Below, piece after piece: positions 1-8,700 of a stretch of DNA of 44,519 nucleotides. Made by a program: the position numbers and the translations under genes. This stretch comes from Lysobacterales bacterium (lineage in GTDB: Bacteria; Pseudomonadota; Gammaproteobacteria; Xanthomonadales; Xanthomonadaceae). The stretch is from assembly GCA_016718605.1 (NCBI GenBank), contig JADKCY010000019.1, forward strand, positions 1 to 44,519, read 5' to 3'. The notes below the pieces were generated by a model that did no database searches, was not told the origin of the DNA, and worked only from the letters and a program-made list of their open reading frames with translations. Numbering within the stretch: the stretch's first letter is position 1; the number at the start of each line of letters is the position of its first letter.

Positions 1-1169
1 GAATGCAACCGCTGCCGGCGGTGGCAGAGTTCGGCATCTACATGAGCGGGCGCGTGGTTTTCCCCATGGGCAGCGAGATCGGCTGGACCGACATCCTGAG
101 CCCGCGCCGCTGGGATGCCGTGCTGAGCCGCTACAGCATCGGGGGCGAAGCCGGAGGGAACATCACCGGGCTGAAGGAATGGCGGAAGAGCGTGCTGGTC
201 ATCTTCAAGGAAACCGGCGTCTGGCTGCTCAACGGATTCACCGGCGACCTGAGCGCCACCGAGCTGACCCCCGTGACCGACCAGGCCGGCTGCATCAGCC
301 ATGCCACCATCACGGCCGTTGGCGGGGATCTCATCTGGCTGGGGGAAGGAGCGGTTCACCGGCTGACGGAAGTACTGCAGGACAGTCCGCAACTGGAACG
401 AATGCCGCTGAGCTGGACCATCCCGGACAGCATGGCCCGCATCAACTGGCAGGCCGCCCGCGGTCAGGCCACCGCCGTGCTGGCCGGAGGACGCTGGCAC
501 TTGTGCGTCCCGGTGGACGGCAGTGCCATCAATAACGCCATCTTCGTGCTCGATGTGCGCACGGGACAGTGGCAGGGCGAATACCAGTTGCCCGCCTACA
601 GCAGCCCCAAGATACATGCCGCCCTGCGCGCCAACCTCTTCGGGCGGGAGACGCTGGCACTCGTTATTCCATCCTACGTGCTGGGTCAGGGGGACGGATG
701 GCACGATGGATTCGGCACCGGAGACATCCCCTTTACCCTGCGCACCCGGGGCTATGCGCTGGAAGACATTTCCCTGAAACGATTTCGCGGCGTAGTGGTG
801 GATACTCTGGAACACGGCACCAGCAGCGTGACACTGAGCGCCACCGTGAACGGCACCGCAGCCACGCAAACCCTTGTCACAGGCCGAACGCGGAACCCGG
901 CGAAATACCTGACATTCGGCAAAGCCGACCGCGACCTGACAAACCCTGACGACAATGCCCAGGAGGCGAACCGTGAGGACTACTCCGCCGCCATCAGTGA
1001 AGACGGCATCAAAGTGGGCACCGGCGTGCAGATGGATGTCCGCCAGCAGCACCGCCTGCGCGGGATGCTCACCGGCGTGGCCCGCTGGGTGCGCCTGACC
1101 ATCTCCGCCGCCGGCGGACGCCTCCGGATTACCGCTATCCGTGCCGAGGGATACGGCAAAGCTGAATGA
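1..1169 (+). CDS. Tail structural protein, beta-propeller-like (C-terminal part, 5' end missing)
   Basis: The reading frame is already open at base 1, and 389 codons including the stop are visible. The pattern of a conserved G-x-Y-x-x-x-R-x-V-F-P segment, then K-x-S-V-x-x-x-x-x-x-GVWLLNGFTGDLSA, a Cys-containing C-I-S-H turn, a G-G-D-L-x-W-L motif and R-I-N-W resembles the tail/stabilisation proteins of short-tailed phages that are thought to fold as beta-propellers. The gene that runs off the right end (from 43957) looks like its N-terminal part, giving a protein of about 575 residues. It would sit in the neck or tail next to the connector proteins. The family is recognised from sequence character only; the exact role is inferred. 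Confidence 0.6.
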   Translation, partial: MQPLPAVAEFGIYMSGRVVFPMGSEIGWTDILSPRRWDAVLSRYSIGGEAGGNITGLKEWRKSVLVIFKETGVWLLNGFTGDLSATELTPVTDQAGCISHATITAVGGDLIWLGEGAVHRLTEVLQDSPQLERMPLSWTIPDSMARINWQAARGQATAVLAGGRWHLCVPVDGSAINNAIFVLDVRTGQWQGEYQLPAYSSPKIHAALRANLFGRETLALVIPSYVLGQGDGWHDGFGTGDIPFTLRTRGYALEDISLKRFRGVVVDTLEHGTSSVTLSATVNGTAATQTLVTGRTRNPAKYLTFGKADRDLTNPDDNAQEANREDYSAAISEDGIKVGTGVQMDVRQQHRLRGMLTGVARWVRLTISAAGGRLRITAIRAEGYGKAE

Positions 1170-1348
1170 TCATGCACCGCAATCTATCCAACGACATTGC
1201 CAGATGCGACGGATCGGGTGAAACCGAAAACGGAGTGCAATACTGGCGTGAAGGCTGCGAGACGTGCCTGCGCCGCACGGCACCGCGGACAGAATCCGTC
1301 CCCATGATTTCCCCGCCGCTCATCATCGCCTTCAGTGTGAGCATCTGA
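1166..1348 (+). CDS. Small conserved phage protein with Cys pairs
   Basis: A 60-residue protein whose ATG overlaps the upstream stop as ATGA, so it is probably translationally coupled to the tail gene. It contains a single Cys near residue 15 followed by W-R-E-G-C-E-T-C-L-R-R-T and a hydrophobic P-P-L-I-I-A-F tail. Small proteins with this W-R-E-G-C-x-x-C-L-R-R-T core next to tail genes are common in unrelated phages, usually annotated as hypothetical. The Cys arrangement may bind a metal. No function is assigned. Confidence 0.6.
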   Translation: MIMHRNLSNDIARCDGSGETENGVQYWREGCETCLRRTAPRTESVPMISPPLIIAFSVSI

Positions 1349-1388
1349 TAGAGCCGAAATAATTCACCTCCCACAACCACAACCAAAC

Positions 1389-1683
1389 ATGAATACAGAA
1401 CAACAGGAAGCATTTGTCTTTCAGACGAAGCAATGGCAGAAAGACCTCGATGAAATGCACTCAACGCCTCAAGCAAGGGGTGACCGGCATTTACAGATTC
1501 CGGGCTCCAGATTTTCCCGTGCGTTCCTCCCGTGAACGCAGCCTCGCCATCACGAAAATCGAAGAAGGTATTATGTGGCTGGGCATGGACCTGAAGGCGC
1601 AGAACACGCCCAATCCCTACCCGCACAGCAAAGATCCGACATCCTTGGTGATCGAACCAACTGCCGATGGGCTGAAGATGTAA
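1389..1683 (+). CDS. Acb2/Tad1-hairpin-like protein, reading frame split by a +1 shift
   Basis: From ATG 1389 one frame encodes MNTEQQEAFVFQTKQW... and stops at TGA 1533. The downstream half continues in the +1 frame to TAA 1683 with RSLAITKIEEGIMWLGMD, a spacer rich in N-P-Y-P, and the ending PTADGLKM. The downstream half matches the helical hairpin seen in small phage proteins annotated as Acb2/Tad1 domain (DUF7681), some of which bind cyclic nucleotides and block CBASS or Thoeris defence. The natural switch point is the CTC-CCG-TGA at 1527-1535. This may be an indel in a decaying gene, an assembly error, or a programmed +1 shift at a Pro codon before UGA. In-frame alternatives for the second half are TTG 1414 and ATG 1450. 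Family assignment is moderate; activity is unknown. Confidence 0.45.
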
Positions 1684-1716
1684 ATTGCGCACCCCCTCCC
1701 CACCATAAAAACAAAC

Positions 1717-2076
1717 ATGAAATCCATCCTCATCCTCATCCTCACCGCCCTTTCCGCCATGGCCCTGACCAGCCACGCGCAGGATGCGCCACCCATCGCG
1801 CCCATTCCCGCCCCGGTGGCGACCAATGCGCCGCCCGCTGCCCCTGCCCCGCCGGCCCCTGAAGCCCCGGCTGATCCGGCACCCAAGGTCGAGAAGCCGA
1901 AGCGCACGCGCAAGGCGAAGGAAGACACCGACGAACCGGAAGAAGACATCGCGGCCAAAGTGCAGGGCATCATCGACCAGCTCGACGAATGCCCGCAGCC
2001 CGGCATGGCCGCGCGGAATGCCGCCTACCACCTGCGGGAAGCCATCCCGCACCTGCGGAACTGGCAGAGCCAGTAA
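1717..2076 (+). CDS. Exported Pro/Ala-rich protein
   Basis: A 119-residue protein beginning with Lys and a hydrophobic stretch (about residues 4-15) ending in S-H-A before Q, a clear Sec signal peptide with an Ala-x-Ala-like cut. A Pro/Ala-rich linker (about 24-60) is followed by a basic K-P-K-R-T-R-K patch, an acidic run, and a C-terminal helical segment ending YHLREAIPHLRNW. It probably leaves the cytoplasm and holds a small C-terminal domain away from the membrane. It sits between the Acb2-like gene and the collar protein. I do not recognise a family. Confidence 0.6.
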   Translation: MKSILILILTALSAMALTSHAQDAPPIAPIPAPVATNAPPAAPAPPAPEAPADPAPKVEKPKRTRKAKEDTDEPEEDIAAKVQGIIDQLDECPQPGMAARNAAYHLREAIPHLRNWQSQ

Positions 2077-2113
2077 GCCGCCCACCCCCTAAACGCCACA
2101 CCGCACTGCCACC

Positions 2114-3970
2114 ATGGGCTACACCACGCTAACTGTCATTCCCGGTCAGGTCTGGGTCTCCGGAAACTTCCTGACCGCCGACACCCTCAATGCCACGGCT
2201 ACGCCCACGGTGCGCATCAATGACGGAGCCCTGCCCGCCGCCGCACTGGACAGTGCAGACTTCATCACGGAATTCGGCGACAGCTTCCGCGCCATCAACT
2301 ACCTGCCGGATGGCGCCTTCCACTTCGCCGCCTTCCGCAGCGGCACAGTAAGCTGCCCCGTGGGCGTGCGCACCGAGCCCGTGAGGTCATGGTATGTGCT
2401 CCCCGCCGGCGCGGCGCTGGAAGCCGTGCGGGACACCACCGTGCCGGACACCCGCAGCGGCCACAGCTTGAAAGTGACCGGCGCGGTGGGCTGTACGTCC
2501 GTGCGGCTGGGCACCTACCTGCCGCCGGGCGTGACGACCCTGGCGCAACTGGGCACCGTGGTCTTCAGCATCTACCTCTACAACGGCACCGGGGTGAGCA
2601 TCACGCCAGACCTGGAGATCACCACCAGTGCGGTGGAGGGAGACGAGGGGAATCTGAACTCGCCCGTGACCATCGCCGGCACCGCCTGCGCCTCCGGAGC
2701 ATGGACCCGGGTGAGCTACACCATCGACACCGCCAGCATCAGCGCCGCAGCATGGAAGCGCGGGGCGCACCTGGCCCTGATCGTGACCGCCGGCGGTGGC
2801 GTCATGGACCTGGCGGGGGATTACGTGTCCATCGCACAGGCCGCGCTGGATCAGACCGCCCTCTCCGCAAGCTGGACGCCGGTAGTGCAACAGCCGAACC
2901 CGTTCGCGCCCGGGCTGCAACTGCCATGGCCCGGAGCCGTGGCCACAATCCCGGACGGCTGGCTCTACTGCAACGGGGCCGCCGTCAGTCGCACCACTTA
3001 CCGCCGCCTGTTCGACGTGGTAGGCACCGCCTACGGCGTGGGGGATGGCAGCACCACCTTCAACCTGCCCGACCTCCGCGGCGGGATGCCCGTGGGGGCG
3101 GAAGTCAGCGGCAGCAGCCAGAGCCGGCTGGAACTGGAACTCTCCGGCTGCGGGACGACCAATGCCAGCACCACGCTCACCGTGACCAGCACGGCAAACC
3201 TCCGCACGGGCATGGGCGTCTTCCATGCGAACATCCCGGCGGGTGCCACCATCCTGAGCATCGTGAGCGCCACCAGCGTGACCCTCTCCGCCACGGCCAC
3301 CGCGACGGCCAGCCCGGTGACAGTGCGCTTCAGCCAGATGGGCACGGCAGACCCGGAAGTGATCGGGGCGGCAGGGAATCAACTGCCGGTGCCACACCGG
3401 AAGGTGGCCTTCACCCTCAGCGGCTGCTCGACAGCCAGCAGTACCATCCTGACGGTTCCGGACGTGACATCGCTGGCCTGCGGCATGGTAGTGGACTGCA
3501 CCGGCGTGCCGGCGGGGACGACCATCACGGCATTCGTCACCGCCACCACCGTGCGCCTGTCCGCCGCCGCCACCGCTCCCGCCAGCGGCCTGAGCGCCAC
3601 CTTCCGCGTGGACGCTGCGGAGAGTGAGCAGTGGGCCCAGTATGAGCACCTCCAGCGAAACCCGACCATCCTGGTAAGCTGGAGCGGGGCCGCCCCGGAC
3701 ACCACGCTGCAAATGCAGGCTGGCCTCAGCAGTCTCATCCGCAAGGGCTGGACCGTGAGCGGCACGGGGATCACCAGCGGCACGTATGTCACCGGCATTT
3801 CTCCGGGATCACCGGATGATTTCAATATCACGCCCGGCACCACCGGAGCGGCACCCGGTGCATTCCCCGCAGGCAGCGACCTGACTTTCTCCGGCACCTC
3901 TGTGACGCCCGCCGCCACCGCAGGCACCGGCCCGCGCATGGTGGCGCAAAACTGGATGATCAAATACTAA
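2114..3970 (+). CDS. Tail-collar-domain fibre protein
   Basis: 618 residues. Residues about 272-325 carry a Phage Tail Collar domain: P-W-P-G at its start, then G-W-L-Y-C-N-G, Y-R-R-L-F, G-x-G-x-G-S-T-T-F-N-L-P-D-L-R-G. Collar proteins normally end soon after this with a W-I-I-K-like strand; here that ending (N-W-M-I-K-Y) is the very C-terminus and roughly 280 residues of Ser/Thr/Ala-rich beta repeats lie between. Each repeat holds L-T-V or similar, a G-M-x-V turn, I-P-A-G or V-P-A-G, T-I-x-x-I/F and a V-x-L-S-A strand. The N-terminal 250 residues are probably the attachment domain. It likely forms a trimeric fibre or spike used in host recognition. ATG 2114 follows CACC, with no Shine-Dalgarno. 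Confidence 0.75.
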   Translation: MGYTTLTVIPGQVWVSGNFLTADTLNATATPTVRINDGALPAAALDSADFITEFGDSFRAINYLPDGAFHFAAFRSGTVSCPVGVRTEPVRSWYVLPAGAALEAVRDTTVPDTRSGHSLKVTGAVGCTSVRLGTYLPPGVTTLAQLGTVVFSIYLYNGTGVSITPDLEITTSAVEGDEGNLNSPVTIAGTACASGAWTRVSYTIDTASISAAAWKRGAHLALIVTAGGGVMDLAGDYVSIAQAALDQTALSASWTPVVQQPNPFAPGLQLPWPGAVATIPDGWLYCNGAAVSRTTYRRLFDVVGTAYGVGDGSTTFNLPDLRGGMPVGAEVSGSSQSRLELELSGCGTTNASTTLTVTSTANLRTGMGVFHANIPAGATILSIVSATSVTLSATATATASPVTVRFSQMGTADPEVIGAAGNQLPVPHRKVAFTLSGCSTASSTILTVPDVTSLACGMVVDCTGVPAGTTITAFVTATTVRLSAAATAPASGLSATFRVDAAESEQWAQYEHLQRNPTILVSWSGAAPDTTLQMQAGLSSLIRKGWTVSGTGITSGTYVTGISPGSPDDFNITPGTTGAAPGAFPAGSDLTFSGTSVTPAATAGTGPRMVAQNWMIKY

Positions 3971-3983
3971 CCAACCAATTCCC

Positions 3984-4673
3984 ATGGGCTACGTCTCCAA
4001 CATCTTCGCCGGCCCCGGTGCCGGGAAACCCAAGAAATTCAAGCCGGAGGAAATGCCGCTCTACGAGAACCGGCTGCAAATCGACAGCGCCACGAACCCG
4101 GCCCGCGTGGCCGCCTCCGTGCCGTGGTGGGATACCATCAACACGGCAGCCCAAAGCGCCGCGACCCGGGCCGGTGCCGCGGACAGCCCGCTGCTGGGCC
4201 AACTGGAAAGCGAAGCCTCCAGCGACCTGGCCATGGGCGGTGCGCTGGACCCATGGCAAACCCGCGAGGCCACCCAGGGCGCCCGCGCCGCATGGCAAAG
4301 CCGCGGCCTTCAGAACAGCGCGCCGGCAGGATTCGCCGAGGTGCTGAACCGCATCAACTTCAGCGACAGCCGCCGGGCGGCCCGCCGGGGATTCGCCACC
4401 GGTGTGGCCGGGCTGGGCCTCCAGCGCCGGCAGCAGAATACCGCCGACCTCCAGGCGCTCACGGGCGCGTCCCTGGCTCCCTACGGTCTCACGGAGGGCG
4501 CGCGGCAGTTCGACCTGGAGCGGGACGATACCCTGAAATTCAATGACAAGAACATCGCCAAAGACCTGAAGGTGGGAGAACAAAACGCCGCCGCCGGGAA
4601 ATCCGCGGGCAGGCAAAGTATGTTCGGCAGCATTTTGGGAAGTGTGATGTCTGTCGCCGCCTCTGCCCTCTAA
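3984..4673 (+). CDS. Probable internal virion (ejection) protein
   Basis: 229 residues, rich in Ala, Gly, Gln and Arg, mostly helical, with a short hydrophobic C-terminal stretch (G-S-V-M-S-V-A-A-S-A-L). It lies between the collar protein and two further proteins leading to the giant virion protein, which is where short-tailed phages keep the proteins ejected into the cell to build the DNA conduit. The length is close to the small ejection proteins of T7-like phages. There is no recognisable catalytic motif, so the role is inferred from position and composition. Confidence 0.5.
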   Translation: MGYVSNIFAGPGAGKPKKFKPEEMPLYENRLQIDSATNPARVAASVPWWDTINTAAQSAATRAGAADSPLLGQLESEASSDLAMGGALDPWQTREATQGARAAWQSRGLQNSAPAGFAEVLNRINFSDSRRAARRGFATGVAGLGLQRRQQNTADLQALTGASLAPYGLTEGARQFDLERDDTLKFNDKNIAKDLKVGEQNAAAGKSAGRQSMFGSILGSVMSVAASAL

Positions 4674-4694
4674 CCGTTCACCTTTCATCACATC

Positions 4695-5699
4695 ATGGCA
4701 TACTCAGGACCAACCTATCAAGCGAATCAGCAGGACCGCCGCGGGGACTTCTACCAGCAGGGCGCGCAGGCGTTCGGGCAGGGAGTCGGGGGCGGCATTG
4801 CCAAGTTCGGCGACCGGCTGAAGGAGATAGCGGATAACAAGGAGACCTCCGCCGCGCTCGATGCCGGACTGGAAACCATGCGCTCCACCCGCCCTGACCT
4901 GGTGCCGGTGATCGATGAAGTGCAGGATAAATTCTACGGCTCCAACGTGAAAGGGAAGCAATCCATCTTCAGCCAGCTCATGGCCGCCGGGATGCGGACG
5001 GATACCATGGGCCAGCAGGCGACCCGCGACCAGATGGCGCAGCAGGAACTGGGACTGCGCCGCCGCGGGGTAGAGATTCAGGAAGGGCGGATGCTCCACG
5101 ACACCGACCCGAACAGAAACATGCCCATGGAATACGGCCTGCCGGAAGGCACGCCGGGCGCAGGCAGTAACATCCTGCTCAACCCGAACACGGGGAACCC
5201 CATCGACATCCCGCTGCCGCCGGATACTTCCGGCAGTGTCATCCAGCCGCTGCCGGGGACGAACTACGGCATGGCCCTGCATAATGGGAAATCCATGGGC
5301 GTGGTCCCCATGATGCAGGGGAAACAGAACGACATGGGATTCCGTCTGGCCCCCATCCAGGGCACCGGACTGGCTCTGCCCATAGGCCCGGACGGGAAAC
5401 AGGTGGAAGGCATGGGGCCCTACCAGATGAAGAAAGCCACGGACTTCCGCGGCCTGCTCAATAACCTCATCGGCAAAGGCGAGTATGAACCGGTGAACGC
5501 CGCCGGAGAGAAAGCCCCGACCGTGCGGGATATGATCATAAATCCTGAGACGGGACAAAAGGAATCAATGGAATGGGATTCTGTGAATCAGAAATGGATC
5601 AAGCCTTCACAAGGTTTGTTCCCAACGGACGATCCCAATGAGCAGCCCGGAAAGCTCAACAGCTCACTGGATGCCGCCCTCCGCGCTTCTGGATACTAA
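4695..5699 (+). CDS. Probable internal virion protein
   Basis: 334 residues. The N-terminal 160 residues are helical and rich in Gln and Gly (Y-Q-Q-G-A-Q-A-F-G-Q-G-V-G-G-G), with Q-x-A-x-R-x-Q-M-A-Q-Q-E-L-G heptad-like stretches; the rest is Gly/Pro/Asn-rich with little predicted helix. It sits directly between another probable ejection protein and the giant polyvalent protein, with short gaps and the same SD-less leader type. No known domain or catalytic residue is seen; virion location is inferred from its neighbours. Confidence 0.5.
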   Translation: MAYSGPTYQANQQDRRGDFYQQGAQAFGQGVGGGIAKFGDRLKEIADNKETSAALDAGLETMRSTRPDLVPVIDEVQDKFYGSNVKGKQSIFSQLMAAGMRTDTMGQQATRDQMAQQELGLRRRGVEIQEGRMLHDTDPNRNMPMEYGLPEGTPGAGSNILLNPNTGNPIDIPLPPDTSGSVIQPLPGTNYGMALHNGKSMGVVPMMQGKQNDMGFRLAPIQGTGLALPIGPDGKQVEGMGPYQMKKATDFRGLLNNLIGKGEYEPVNAAGEKAPTVRDMIINPETGQKESMEWDSVNQKWIKPSQGLFPTDDPNEQPGKLNSSLDAALRASGY

Positions 5700-5711
5700 C
5701 CGTTTTCATCC

Positions 5712-8700
5712 ATGGCCATAGAAACCCTCGAAGGCCCCGCGCTGGAAAGCGTAGTGGGAAGAGTTACCGGCACAGACAAATGGAAGAACGGCGACCCCAC
5801 CGCGCGCCGCGGTGAGGTGAGAAACTTTGTGATGGAAGCCCGGAAACTGGGCGTCCCTGCCGAGCAACTGAACCCCCTGAGCGACCGCCTTTATTCCGAA
5901 GCCGGTAGTCTGGGAGCCGTGGGCTGGACGAAACAAGCCGTGGTGGAAGGTCTGAAATCCATCCCCGCCGGCGGTGCCGCCCTGGCGGGAACTGTGACCG
6001 ATGCCGCGGGCCTGACGAATACCGGCAGCGCCGCCCGCCTGAAGGAAGGCGTGCAGACTTCCGTGGACAGCCTCAAACAGCGGACAAAGCAACTGGCCCC
6101 CAATGACGAACAGGAGAAACGGGATAAGGTCTGGGAATTCTTCAAGAAGGACCTCGACACCGGAGCCTATCCTGAAGGGCTCATGGATTACCTGAGCGGC
6201 AACCCATCGCCACAGGCGCAGCAGGGAAGCGACTACTTCGGGAAATGGCAATCCGTGACACTCAAGACAGCTATAGGCGCCGACAGCGGCCGGGAAACCG
6301 TGCCGCAGCTCTACGGCGAGCACGCGCAGTACCAGCGCGGCCTCTACCATCCGCAGGCCCGGGAACTGCTGGCCGACTACATCGCCACGCGCGACCCGGC
6401 AAGCTGGGATGCCCTGCAACGGCTGGGCACCGAGACCGGCACGCAGTGGAAGACCCGCCTCCGTGCGGAGAATGACCCTGGCGACCCCCGCACCATCCGC
6501 CAGGCCATCGCGGCGGAAGGGCGGCAGCCGAACCTGCTGGAAGACCTGGCGCTCAAGAGCGGGGAATTCCAGACCTCCCCCGTGGACATGGCGCTGAGCC
6601 TCCTGCCATTCGTGAAGGGCGTGCAGGCGCTCAATGCGGTGCGCGGTGGCCGCATGGCGGAAGCCGTGAAGCACACGGCCGTGAGTGCCGGCAGTGAATT
6701 TGCCAGCGGAGCCACCAGCAGCGCCCTGGAAGATCCCCGAAATACATTTGGCCAAATAGCCGAGAGCGGTGCGCAGGAAGCCGTGGGCGGTGGCGCCGCC
6801 ACCGGCGGCATGGCCGTGCTGGGGAAGATCATGCAACGCTTTGGCCGTCCGGCAGAGCAGACCGCTGCCCCGGTGGCAGACCCGTCTGCCCCGCCGGATA
6901 AGCCCGCCTCTCCGTCTATGGTTGAGGGGACGGATGCGGCACCGGCTGCCGCTGTGCCCGCCCCGGCGATGGAGCCGGGCACAGCGGCTCTCCCTCTCCC
7001 CGCAGACGAGGGCGACCCGCTCACACTCCTGGACAGCCTGCTGCCCCCGGAAACCCCGCCGGCAGCACCGGCAGCGGAGCCAACGATTTCCCCGGAGGCT
7101 CTATCGAGCCCGCCTGATAACACTTTAAAGCTGGGTGATATTACCGCGGCCATGCCTTCCGCTGTGGAAGGCACTTCGGGGGAAAACCTCATCACCCCAG
7201 GCACGGTGGACACCGCGCCCGCCCCGGATACCGTGGAAACCGTGACGGCACAGGCCGCCCTGGCCGCCGACCCCGCGAGCACCCGCGCCGCCGTGCTCAT
7301 CACCCCGGGAACCCCGCGCCCACAGAAAGTGCCGGGTCTCCAGCCCTACACCAGCCCGCACGGTCTGGTCCTGTTCAATCCCCGGAAGATCACGAAGAAC
7401 GCCGTCATCGCCGCGGCTGCAGGCGATGTCTTCGACGCCCGCGCCCTGGGCCTCAGCGGTCAGCCGGTAGCCGCCGGCACCACCGCCGTGACCGCTTCCC
7501 TGCCCGGTGCGCCAAACGTGCAGGCGGAACTGGTAGCCTCCCCGGATCAAATCCCCGCCGCCATGGCCGCCGCGCAAGCAGCCGCCCCCGGCGCTGCGGT
7601 GGAGGTGAAGCCGGCGGCACAAGTCATTGACGAACGCGCGGCATCGGCTACAGTGACACCAGCACCGGCCACGCCACTCGCGCCGGTGCCAACCGTTCCG
7701 GGAGCCATCAGGAAAGCTGGACAGCCGGATGCCGGGGGCCGCCGTGTGGCAACGGCGGCCCCGGCCCCGGAACGACAAAGCGCGCAACAGATAGCCGCCC
7801 GGCAGCAGAGCGAAGCCCGCGCCCGCAAGGCGGAGAAGGGCACCGGACGCCGCATTTTCCGGATGCCGCCCAACAACACGGGCTCGGAGGACATCCTGGA
7901 TTATCTCAAGACGAACCGCATCAAGCGCCCGCCGAAACTCCAGCGCGACCGGCTGGGCCGCGAGGGGGACCGCGGGGGGGAGAAGAACCCGCTGATCCAA
8001 TTCCGCAAAGACAAGCTGGCGTACTATGCGGAACTTACCTCGGACGGGGGAACGGACATCGACGTGCTGGCGCAGGATGCATATGACAGCGGCAAGTTCG
8101 GCCTGCGGCAGCCCACGGCAGATGCCCTCATGGAGAAGGTGGAGCAGACCATAGCCAACCGCCGCATGGGTGCGGAGTCGGCGCGGAATGCGGAAACGCT
8201 GCTGAAGGACCAGGAGCGTGCCGCCATCGCGGCGGGAAGCCGTCAGGATGCCGCATTTCGCAAGGCAACCACGGAAGGCCCCATCGCGGCGAGCGGTCAG
8301 GACCTGGCTTTTGAAGACGTGGGGACCATCATCGAAGTAAATGGCGAACCGCTGACGGTGGCGCAAGTGACCGAGGACGCCGTGCTGCTGGAAGATGGCG
8401 ACCGCTTCGGCTCTCAATGGGTGAGCATGGACGAGATCATCCGGATCGACGGCATCACGCCGCCGCCGGCAGCCGTGCCGGACACGGGATTCGGCCTGGA
8501 GAAGCAGACGGATGAAGACATTGCCCGTGAACGCCAGCAGCAACAGGCCGCCACCGCCGCCCGCGACCAACGGCAGGCCATGGAACGCGCCCTGGCGGCA
8601 CCGCTCACGGGGCGGGACACGACGGGACAGGGGGCGCTCTTCGCCGATGACCCGGGGAACGATCTTTTCAGCGGTCCCAGTGCGCAGGACTCCCTTGCGC

